The notes under the pieces: generated by a model
What the model was told of the DNA's origin: nothing
Databases searched by the model: none
What the model saw: the letters and a program-made list of their open reading frames with translations, nothing else
Shown here: piece after piece, positions 1 through 5,896 of the stretch
How positions within the stretch are numbered: the stretch's first letter is position 1
How the letters are laid out: every line of letters begins with the position of its first letter
Translations under genes and position numbers: made by a program
Origin: an uncultured Alphaproteobacteria bacterium
Lineage (GTDB): Bacteria; Pseudomonadota; Alphaproteobacteria; Rs-D84
Direction of reading: 5' to 3'
Length of the DNA: 7,087 nucleotides
Assembly (NCBI GenBank): GCA_947304085.1
Contig: CAMZAC010000031.1
Span: forward strand, 1 to 7,087

Positions 1-55
1 AACTCACGACCTCTGCATTGCGAACGCAGCGCTCTACCAACTGAGCTACAACCCC
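1..55 (-). tRNA. tRNA-Ala(CGC), 3' part cut by window edge
   Basis: Read on the minus strand from position 55, the sequence folds as a tRNA: acceptor strand GGGGTTG, D-arm stems GCTC/GAGC, anticodon stem CTGCG/TGCAG (one G-U pair), a five-base variable loop and the 5' side of the T arm (GTGAG, then TT). The anticodon loop TTCGCAA places CGC at positions 34-36, which reads the alanine codon GCG. The rest of the T arm, the 3' acceptor strand and any CCA lie outside the window, so the G3-U70 alanine identity pair cannot be checked. It lies 21 nt downstream of tRNA-Leu on the same strand, probably in one transcript. Confidence 0.93.
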
Positions 56-76
56 AAAAACTCTTCTTCAAACATA

Positions 77-163
77 TGGTGGGCATAAGAAGACTCGAAC
101 TTCCAAGGTATCGCTACCACTAGTACCTGAAACTAGCGCGTCTACCAATTCCGCCATATGCCC
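77..163 (-). tRNA. tRNA-Leu(CAG), complete with encoded CCA
   Basis: The minus strand from 163 to 77 gives a complete type II tRNA. The acceptor stem is GGGCATA/TATGCCC, with discriminator A and an encoded CCA. The anticodon stem is CTAGT/ACTAG with loop TTCAGGT, giving anticodon CAG (codon CTG, leucine). The long variable arm forms a GGTA/TACC hairpin closed by a GCGA tetraloop (GNRA type). The T arm is GGAAG-TTCGAGT-CTTCT. The long variable arm and discriminator A fit leucine and exclude the usual type I tRNAs. It is the first gene after the promoter at 181-209, with tRNA-Ala following. Confidence 0.96.
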
Positions 164-180
164 ATTAAAAAGCACAGTAG

Positions 181-209
181 ATAATAACCCATATTCAAAA
201 CTTTTGCAA
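181..209 (-). promoter_or_regulatory. sigma70-type promoter for the tRNA-Leu/tRNA-Ala unit
   Basis: On the minus strand a -35 box TTGCAA (209-204) and a -10 box TATTAT (186-181) are separated by exactly 17 bp. A start about 7 nt past the -10 box would fall near 174, roughly ten nucleotides before the mature tRNA-Leu 5' end at 163. That is a sensible leader for RNase P processing. No other promoter of this quality lies upstream on this strand in the gap. Confidence 0.65.
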
Positions 210-263
210 CAAGAAAAATTAAAAAAATTCAACAAAAATTATCATTGTTTTATGTATTTTTGC

Positions 264-292
264 TTGCCCCACATAGAATATTTTTGATAAAA
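264..292 (+). promoter_or_regulatory. candidate promoter of the cysteine-rich exported protein gene
   Basis: TTGCCC (264-269, inside TTTGCTTGCC) is followed 16-17 bp later by GATAAA/ATAAAA (286-292), a plausible but imperfect -10 box. The expected start is near 298, only about six nucleotides before the ATG at 305. The same decamer TTTGCTTGCC occurs in front of the methyltransferase gene (5839-5848). Its CTTGCC core resembles the CTTGAC-type -35 box known in alphaproteobacteria. The -10 match is the weak part of this call. Confidence 0.4.
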
Positions 293-304
293 TCTTTGTC
301 AGAG

Positions 305-2830
305 ATGAAGAAGTTTTTAACATTTATTTGTTCTGCTATTGTCTGCGTGTTCAGCGCGGCTGGGGCGACACGTGATGAAAACAGCGTAATTCGCGGAAAA
401 AACAATACTGTTTCAACACAAAGTTCTCGTTCTATCACAAATCGTTCTGCTGTAAAAAAATCTGTTGCTGCACGAACAGCCGGTCCCGTTAACACACTAA
501 AACCTCGTGCTACAAAACAAATCGTCACAACACGAACACCCGTAAGACAATCTGTAAAAACACAAAGAACGTCTATAATAAAAACACAAAATGTATCTGC
601 ACGTGCGGCAACAACTACTGGTAATTCAGCGCGTGGTGAAACACGCACAGGCATTGAATATGAACAATGCAAAACTGCTTTCTTTAAATGTATGGATCAG
701 TTTTGCCAATTAAAAAATGATAATTTCAGAAGATGCTCTTGTAATGATAAAGTGTTCAAATACCAAGAAATTTCTGATACATATCAAAATGTTGCGGAAC
801 GCTTAACTGAATTCACCGAAAATTTGGATGTTGTTGGTATGACCGCAGACCAGGCAACAGCTATGAAGACCGCTACGGAAGGGGAAAAAGCCTTACAAGA
901 AGACACATCTACATCAAAGCAATTATTACAAGCTATTATGAACGCTATCAAAGGGGAAGACGCTTCGGTTGGCGGAAAATATAAAAGTTTGAACAGCATC
1001 ACCGTTTCAGAAGATATGACACATGCATTTGGTATGAATGATTACGGTCAACTTATCGCTGCTTATAATGGTAATAACTTATACAAGGCTGTATATCCAC
1101 AATGCAGAGATGCCGTCTCTGGTGATTGTAATACAGCATCTTTGCAACGTGCTGTAAATGCTTATCTGATGGCAATTGAACAAGACTGTAATACAGTAGA
1201 ATCTGCACTTGTAAATCAACAAAGAACTTTGAAGTCTTCAAAGTATGAAACCAGCGCTATGTTAGATTTAGCACGTGTAGAAAACCGTCAAAAACATAAT
1301 TCTGATGATATTGCAACGTGTCTTGCAAATGTAGAAAACGCTGTTCAAAACGAAGAAGTTTGTGGGGAAGGTTATCATAAATGTTTGGACTATGGGCAAT
1401 TTATAGATGTGACGACCGGTGCGCCTTTGACTGGGGTCAAAAATTTCTATGAACTTGGCTCTTTATTAACGTTTAAGTCAAATGAAAATATTCAAAATCA
1501 AAAACTGTCTTCAATATCATCAAATAAAAACTTTGTTAATTTTTTTGAACATAAAACAAAAAAGTTTGCCACAGATGCACTTGATAAATGTGATGAAAAA
1601 GCTGATTTCGTTTGGCAACAATATCTGGACAGGGCATTGTTAGATATCTATTATGCTCAAAAAGCAAAGGTAAAACAAATTCAAGATAGTTGTCTGGATA
1701 TTGTAGCTGCATGTTATGATGAACAAACTGTAGCTATTGAAACTGCAATAGCTAATTTAACAGGAAGCGCCATAACTAACTTAAAACCTGCTATATTTAA
1801 ATTAACACAAGAAATGTGTACCGATTATATAGAATCTTGTAATAAAATGTTTGCTGATGACGTTGTAAGTGAATATATGACTAAAAAGACCAAATATGAT
1901 TCAGAACAGAATTGTCGACAGATTGTTCAAAATTGTTTTGATTCATTCGGTGGCCCCGGTTATGAAAACTTTTATTCTTTACAGGGCGGGTTGATATCTG
2001 CAGGGAAAGCACTTGATTGGTTTAGTCTTTATGAAATAACCGGTGATCCTCCTACTGAAACTAAAAAGGTATTATCTAAGTGCGCACAAGAATTGGCAAA
2101 CACAGAAGGTTGTAAAGATAATATAGACCATATTTTTGGTGGATTTGATAAATATGGGGATAACGAGTATAGATATGTGCCAGAAGATGACCCTGTTGTT
2201 ATTAATCGCAATTTGCGTCCACATGGCGTTGCTAGTGAAGTTTACACAAAAATTATAGATAACCTTTCAATACAATGTAGCCAGTTGCATGGTGCCTTTG
2301 TAGAAGCTCGTATAGCAGAATCGTTAGGATATAGTTCCAGTAATTTTTGCAAAATAGCAAACTATTCTGTCTTTTATGATGAGCCAATATCTTGTAGTGG
2401 ATCCAGTGATTATCCTAATAGTAGAAACTTCAATTACTGGTATAACTTTAAAACAAACGAAGATATGTGTCCTGCAAATTACAGTTATACAGTTGATGTT
2501 CAATCTTGGGGTGCGTGTTCATGTTGGGAAAACGGCTATTACCGCAGTAAAAATGGAACAATTGAAACTTGTCAACCATTACTACCAGTAAAATCAACTG
2601 TTTTCATTTCATCGCAGGCTGATCCAATATGCACAGAAGACATGATACGAATAAAAGACTATGAACCAGATGTACAATATAGCGATAACTGGTGTGTTCA
2701 AGTTGTATATTCATCAACAGGACAACTATGCCCAACAACAACAACAACAAATCAAGAAAACTCCACAGATGTTTTATGCGGCTATACATCAGACTTAGAT
2801 AAAAAAATGATCTGCATCCTTGCAAAATAA
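305..2830 (+). CDS. Exported cysteine-rich protein, unknown family (841 aa)
   Basis: I do not recognise this protein. The frame stays open from 245, but the ATG at 305 is preferred because it gives a textbook signal peptide: MKK, hydrophobic residues 4-17, then A-G-A at 19-21 before T22. There is no lipobox, so it is probably released to the periplasm or beyond. Residues 22 to about 115 are a Ser/Thr/Arg/Lys-rich, almost cysteine-free, probably disordered basic linker. The rest has 32 cysteines by hand count. Five C-x6-C pairs start at residues 122, 353, 463, 505 and 537, several followed by a D/K and an aromatic. A CSCW motif (about 738-741) and a Cys-rich tail close the protein. No enzyme motif or later transmembrane segment is visible. 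The even cysteine count and signal peptide suggest disulfide-stabilised structure (inference). No clear Shine-Dalgarno precedes 305. The gene stands alone on this strand and converges on lpxB. Confidence 0.85.
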   Translation: MKKFLTFICSAIVCVFSAAGATRDENSVIRGKNNTVSTQSSRSITNRSAVKKSVAARTAGPVNTLKPRATKQIVTTRTPVRQSVKTQRTSIIKTQNVSARAATTTGNSARGETRTGIEYEQCKTAFFKCMDQFCQLKNDNFRRCSCNDKVFKYQEISDTYQNVAERLTEFTENLDVVGMTADQATAMKTATEGEKALQEDTSTSKQLLQAIMNAIKGEDASVGGKYKSLNSITVSEDMTHAFGMNDYGQLIAAYNGNNLYKAVYPQCRDAVSGDCNTASLQRAVNAYLMAIEQDCNTVESALVNQQRTLKSSKYETSAMLDLARVENRQKHNSDDIATCLANVENAVQNEEVCGEGYHKCLDYGQFIDVTTGAPLTGVKNFYELGSLLTFKSNENIQNQKLSSISSNKNFVNFFEHKTKKFATDALDKCDEKADFVWQQYLDRALLDIYYAQKAKVKQIQDSCLDIVAACYDEQTVAIETAIANLTGSAITNLKPAIFKLTQEMCTDYIESCNKMFADDVVSEYMTKKTKYDSEQNCRQIVQNCFDSFGGPGYENFYSLQGGLISAGKALDWFSLYEITGDPPTETKKVLSKCAQELANTEGCKDNIDHIFGGFDKYGDNEYRYVPEDDPVVINRNLRPHGVASEVYTKIIDNLSIQCSQLHGAFVEARIAESLGYSSSNFCKIANYSVFYDEPISCSGSSDYPNSRNFNYWYNFKTNEDMCPANYSYTVDVQSWGACSCWENGYYRSKNGTIETCQPLLPVKSTVFISSQADPICTEDMIRIKDYEPDVQYSDNWCVQVVYSSTGQLCPTTTTTNQENSTDVLCGYTSDLDKKMICILAK
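668..1936 (+). repeat. Degenerate C-x6-C protein motif, five copies
   Basis: Within the exported protein, pairs of cysteines exactly six residues apart recur: CKTAFFKC (from 668), CGEGYHKC (1361), CLDIVAAC (1691), CTDYIESC (1817) and CRQIVQNC (1913). The second cysteine is often followed by a hydrophobic residue, then D or K, and an F within four residues (CMDQF, CFDSF, CNKMF, CLDYGQF). The last three copies are 42 and 32 residues apart. DNA identity between copies is low, so this is an old or convergent protein-level repeat, not a recent tandem duplication. The spacing would suit helical hairpins pinned by disulfides, which is inference. Confidence 0.55.
2733..2750 (+). repeat. (CAA)6 trinucleotide tract encoding oligo-Thr
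   Basis: Eighteen bases of pure CAA repeat lie in the 3' part of the exported-protein gene. In frame they read as consecutive ACA codons and encode five threonines after a proline. Gain or loss of units would keep the reading frame, so this could vary in length between strains without breaking the gene. Confidence 0.8.
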
Positions 2831-2831
2831 C

Positions 2832-2850
2832 AATTAAAAAAATATTAATT
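2832..2850. terminator. Weak A/T-only inverted repeat between convergent genes
   Basis: AATTAA (2832-2837) and TTAATT (2845-2850) are perfect inverted 6-mers around a 7-nt loop. They fill the 19-bp space between the convergent stop codons of the exported-protein gene and lpxB. Read on the minus strand the loop is TATTTTT. The stem has no G or C, so a hairpin would be unstable. It is listed only as the sole palindromic structure where two transcripts must end. Confidence 0.2.
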
Positions 2851-3962
2851 TATTTTAAAATATCATTAGCAATTACGCTGGCAGGCTTTTGACCGGCATG
2901 TTGCCATTTTGTGTCTGCTTTTTCCAAATCAGCAATCATGCGCTTTCTTTTTGCTGGCAAAGTCAACTGTTGCAAGCAATTCATTATATTATATGGTGTG
3001 GCATTGCGTCCCAGCAATTCCGGGTATATTGTTTTATTCATCAATATATTTATCAAGGACACCCATTTTATTCGCAACAAAATGTGCGCTAACATAACAG
3101 TCAACGGATTCATTTTATAAACAACTATCGTTGGTATATGCATTATTGCAAGTTCCGCGGAAACAGTTCCACTGGCAACAATTGCAATATATGTATTCGC
3201 GTACAAATCGTATCTTTGTTTTGCAGGAATAATATCTGGTTTTACTTTCCAATTTTTAATATGATTTTTTATATATGCCTCTGTCGTTTCTACAACTGGT
3301 ATAACAAATTTGTAATCACGATAACCACACAAATTTAACATTTCGACAGTTTTTTGAAACAATGGCATCAATTTTCTAACTTCGTTCATACGACTTCCTG
3401 GAACCAAAGCAATTATTTTTGTGTTTGGTTTATCTGCTTTGTATTTATCTAAACCATCTGCGATTGGATGACCAACAGAAACCGTTTCCAGACCATATTT
3501 AGTAAAATAGGGGACCTCAAAATCAAAAAAAGCATACAATTTATCAAAGATTTTAGCATATTTTTTTGCACGCCATTTACCCCACGCCCAAACCTGAGGT
3601 GCAACAACATGATAAAAACGCATTGATTTTGAACCAGAATGTGCTTTTACTTTTTTTATAACAGATTTTGCAAATCCAGGCGAATCTATAGTTAAAACAA
3701 TATCTGGTTTTTCTTGTAAAATCGCATTTACAGTTTGCTTTATCCTATGTGTCAAAGTTTTCGCATGCGCAAGCACTTCAAATATTCCCAACACCGACAA
3801 ATCAGACATAGGAAATAATGATTTTAATCCTTCGGCCGCCATATGTGCGCCACCAATACCAACAAAATCTACACCTGGCATTTCGTGCATAATTTTTGCG
3901 CCCAACACATCACCAGAAACCTCTCCAGCAATGATAAATACTTTTTTATTAATGTTGGTCAT
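2850..3962 (-). CDS. lpxB: Lipid-A-disaccharide synthase LpxB (370 aa)
   Basis: LpxB is a GT19 family glycosyltransferase with a GT-B fold. It joins 2,3-diacylglucosamine 1-phosphate (lipid X) to UDP-2,3-diacylglucosamine at the inner face of the inner membrane, giving lipid A disaccharide 1-phosphate. Family motifs run in order: AGEVSGD near residues 12-18, VGIGG (34-38), TIDSPGF (91-97, with D93 matching the catalytic Asp), APQVWAWG (121-128), VGHP (163-166), VPGSRMNEVR (187-196, with R191 at the UDP site), ASGTVSAELA (263-272) and PELLGRN (314-320). Its length is normal for the family. The ATG at 3962 lies inside the end of lpxA, giving a 14-nt overlap. GGGA and AGGA stand 5-10 nt upstream as a ribosome site, so it is probably translated from the lpxA message. 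The end is close to the convergent gene, with no good terminator. Confidence 0.97.
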   Translation of the reverse strand: MTNINKKVFIIAGEVSGDVLGAKIMHEMPGVDFVGIGGAHMAAEGLKSLFPMSDLSVLGIFEVLAHAKTLTHRIKQTVNAILQEKPDIVLTIDSPGFAKSVIKKVKAHSGSKSMRFYHVVAPQVWAWGKWRAKKYAKIFDKLYAFFDFEVPYFTKYGLETVSVGHPIADGLDKYKADKPNTKIIALVPGSRMNEVRKLMPLFQKTVEMLNLCGYRDYKFVIPVVETTEAYIKNHIKNWKVKPDIIPAKQRYDLYANTYIAIVASGTVSAELAIMHIPTIVVYKMNPLTVMLAHILLRIKWVSLINILMNKTIYPELLGRNATPYNIMNCLQQLTLPAKRKRMIADLEKADTKWQHAGQKPASVIANDILK

Positions 3963-4764
3963 TTTTTCCCGTTCCTATACCACGTTTAGAACGATTTTCA
4001 ATAAAATCTATTGCATCCATTGCATAGCGATTATTTTTAACTTCTTTGCGAACTTTGTTTAATCTTTCTTTAACAGTCTTTGCATCAGAATCTTCGCATC
4101 CAAACACAGAACAATAAACATTGTGAATAGCATGCATATCTTCGTTGGTAAAACCATGACGCATCAAACCAACACGATTTATTGTGCGATAAACGGCACG
4201 CGCACCATCATAAATAGCATATGGCAGAACATCATTACCAACACCACTCATCCCACCAATAAAGGCATTACGTCCAATACGAACAAATTGCAATACCATA
4301 GATCCCCCAGATAAAATTGCATAATCTTCGATTTCTACGTGACCAGCAACCTGAACTAAATTAGACATAACAACATTATTTCCAATCTTGCAATCATGAC
4401 CAACATGCGCATTTACCATAATTTGACAATCATCACCAATTTCGGTTCCATCAGAAGCAGGGGTTCCAGAATGAATTGTCACATATTCACGAATTTTACA
4501 TCTTTTCCCAATTCGTAAACCCGTCATAGCAGATTCATCCTGCCATTTTAAATCCTGGCTCATCACACCAAGAACGGCAAATGGATACACAATTGAATCA
4601 TCACCAATAGAGGTTTTTCCATCAATTACAACATTTGAAACCAATTCAACACGGTCACCCAAAACAACATTTGAACCAACAATACAAAAAGGTCCAATTT
4701 TGCAGTCTTTACCAATAACCGCGCCAGGTTTAATAACTGCACTAGGGTCTATAATCGTAGCCAT
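3949..4764 (-). CDS. lpxA: Acyl-ACP--UDP-N-acetylglucosamine O-acyltransferase LpxA (271 aa)
   Basis: LpxA catalyses the first step of lipid A synthesis, moving a 3-hydroxyacyl chain from ACP to the 3-OH of UDP-GlcNAc in the cytoplasm. Residues 1 to about 185 are a left-handed beta-helix of hexapeptide repeats; the remainder is the helical C-terminal domain. Against the E. coli protein from memory, catalytic H125 corresponds to H123 (AHVGHDC), H122 to H120, H144 to H142 (AGHVEI), K76 to K73 (SQDLK) and R204 to R202 (LMRHGF). E. coli H160 is replaced by leucine (L158 in VLQF). The hydrocarbon-ruler residue E. coli G173 is kept as G171, predicting a long acyl chain near C14. GGA stands five nt before the ATG. 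It overlaps lpxB by 14 nt and lies 79 bp after the membrane-protein gene. Confidence 0.97.
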   Translation of the reverse strand: MATIIDPSAVIKPGAVIGKDCKIGPFCIVGSNVVLGDRVELVSNVVIDGKTSIGDDSIVYPFAVLGVMSQDLKWQDESAMTGLRIGKRCKIREYVTIHSGTPASDGTEIGDDCQIMVNAHVGHDCKIGNNVVMSNLVQVAGHVEIEDYAILSGGSMVLQFVRIGRNAFIGGMSGVGNDVLPYAIYDGARAVYRTINRVGLMRHGFTNEDMHAIHNVYCSVFGCEDSDAKTVKERLNKVRKEVKNNRYAMDAIDFIENRSKRGIGTGKNDQH

Positions 4765-4796
4765 TTTTATCCATTTATTTTAATTTATTTGTGACC

Positions 4797-4824
4797 ATTA
4801 TACGAAAAAAAACCAAAAAATTGT
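4797..4824 (-). promoter_or_regulatory. Candidate promoter of lpxA-lpxB
   Basis: A perfect TATAAT (4802-4797 on the minus strand) lies 32 bp before the lpxA ATG, implying a leader of about 25 nt. The best-spaced -35 candidate is ACAATT (4824-4819, 16 bp spacer), a poor match, and the spacer is a run of T residues broken by GG. The strong -10 in a 79-bp intergenic gap suggests lpxAB can be transcribed independently of the upstream membrane-protein gene. Confidence 0.4.
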
Positions 4825-4843
4825 ATTCAATAAAAATAACAAA

Positions 4844-5839
4844 TTATAACAACCGCAGAAAATCTTTGATTTTAACTTTATTTGAGACAAAAGTTAAATA
4901 TATAATCCCGATTGCGCTGATAACAGGACAAATAATCATCACACCCAAACAAATTATTAATGCCGCCCAAGATTGTCTAAACATATTATCCGCAGTCTTT
5001 GTATTATGATATATTGATAAAGCCTCTAACAATCCGATTGACATCAACAGACCAATAAATACCGGAACTGATTCAGTAGAGACAAACAATATCAATGCCA
5101 ACAAAGCAACTATGCGCAACAACCATTTCAATTTAACAAAAGCACTTTGATAAATCGCTGCGTGCGCTTTTACATACCTTGTTATCAGTGTAGTTATAGC
5201 GAAAAAACCAGTTAACACAACCATAAACAAGTGAGCCATAGTTAAATGCCCCAATTGTCCGAACCTAAAATATTCGGGTTGCATCAAAATCAAAACCGCC
5301 ATTATACCGAAAATCCAAGAAACCATTGAAACCCACGAATGATTCCTTTTTAATCTGCATCCTATTATTGCACCGCATAAAACAGCACTTACTTGTAATA
5401 ATATACCCCACCACGTCATCATACTTGATAAAACAGTACCCAATAATATCAAAAATAACATCAACCATTTTAATTTGCTTTTACATAATTTATCAAAAAA
5501 TTTAAATTGAATTATATTATTGGACACAACTATCATACAAAAAAACAAAACAACACCCAATATTAATGGTAGCACAGACATACTGTCACGTATTACCGCG
5601 TAATTTCCACCAAAAAACAACAACCATAGCATCAAAAACAACGCAGATAAACCACCAGAGTATAATTCCGCATTTTGATTGTTCCAGCCTAATTTAGAAA
5701 CAAAATCTTTACCATATAAATATACAATAAAAAACAAGGGCACCGTTAAAATACCCACAGACAAGAACAGCGGACTTAATAATGCCGCATTATTGAAAGA
5801 ACTAACCGCAGTAGTAGCCACCAAAACATCGTTTAACAT
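4844..5839 (-). CDS. Polytopic membrane protein, unknown function (331 aa)
   Basis: I do not recognise this protein. It is dominated by about ten hydrophobic segments, roughly at residues 18-42, 60-77, 87-105, 124-138, 140-160, 168-186, 198-220, 239-255, 257-277 and 290-316, joined by short polar loops rich in Lys and Arg. It is therefore an inner-membrane protein. No transporter signature, ATP-binding motif or obvious catalytic motif stands out. There is no cleavable signal peptide; the first helix follows a short Ser/Asn-rich N-terminus. The ATG at 5839 is supported by AAAAGG seven nt upstream and a TATAAT box just before that. It precedes lpxA on the same strand, with a 79-bp gap containing a separate -10 box, so a link to lipid A or envelope biogenesis is only a suggestion from position. 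Confidence 0.85.
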   Translation of the reverse strand: MLNDVLVATTAVSSFNNAALLSPLFLSVGILTVPLFFIVYLYGKDFVSKLGWNNQNAELYSGGLSALFLMLWLLFFGGNYAVIRDSMSVLPLILGVVLFFCMIVVSNNIIQFKFFDKLCKSKLKWLMLFLILLGTVLSSMMTWWGILLQVSAVLCGAIIGCRLKRNHSWVSMVSWIFGIMAVLILMQPEYFRFGQLGHLTMAHLFMVVLTGFFAITTLITRYVKAHAAIYQSAFVKLKWLLRIVALLALILFVSTESVPVFIGLLMSIGLLEALSIYHNTKTADNMFRQSWAALIICLGVMIICPVISAIGIIYLTFVSNKVKIKDFLRLL

Positions 5840-5843
5840 TTGC

Positions 5844-5871
5844 TTGCCTTTTGTCTTTTCTGAATTATTAT
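5844..5871 (+). promoter_or_regulatory. Candidate promoter of the methyltransferase gene, apparently leaderless
   Basis: TTGCCT (5844-5849) and TATTAT (5866-5871) are separated by 16 bp on the plus strand. Transcription starting about seven nt past the -10 box would begin at or next to the GTG start codon at 5878, so the mRNA may have no 5' leader. No Shine-Dalgarno sequence precedes the GTG. The -35 box lies within TTTGCTTGCC, also found before the gene at 305. Confidence 0.45.
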
Positions 5872-5896
5872 ATAGGTGTGTCTGAAAAACAAGGAA
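5867..5896 (-). promoter_or_regulatory. Candidate promoter of the polytopic membrane-protein gene
   Basis: On the minus strand a perfect TATAAT (5872-5867) sits 27 bp before the ATG at 5839, leaving room for a leader of about 20 nt with an AAAAGG ribosome site. The best -35 candidate is TTCCTT (5896-5891) with an 18-bp spacer, which is weak and lies inside the methyltransferase coding region. The -10 box overlaps the plus-strand TATTAT at 5866-5871. Confidence 0.4.

Noticed and set aside
77..163. tRNA-Leu 3' end as an attachment site for an integrated element
   Set aside because: No integrase gene and no direct repeat of the tRNA end were seen elsewhere in the window, and the flanking genes look like ordinary chromosome.
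245..304. Upstream ATG at 245 extending the exported protein by 20 residues
   Set aside because: It would bury the clear signal peptide behind an extra hydrophobic segment and would place the promoter candidate inside the coding region. ATG at 305 begins with MKK and a normal export signal.
250..672. Minus-strand open frame of 140 codons opposite the start of the exported-protein gene
   Set aside because: It is antisense to a low-complexity Thr/Arg-rich stretch, which tends to keep the opposite frame open. It has no ribosome site or recognisable protein features.
4123..4314. Plus-strand open frame opposite lpxA
   Set aside because: It is a shadow of the conserved hexapeptide-repeat region of lpxA and resembles no protein.
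4805..4831. Possible intrinsic terminator after the membrane-protein gene (minus strand ATTG-AATA-CAAT followed by a T-rich run)
   Set aside because: The stem is only four base pairs with a single G-C pair, too weak to call despite the T tract; the same T run forms the spacer of the candidate lpxA promoter.
5851..5877. TTG start at 5851 for the methyltransferase
   Set aside because: The extra nine residues are not part of the family layout and the stretch overlaps the spacer and -10 box of the likely promoter. GTG at 5878 fits better.
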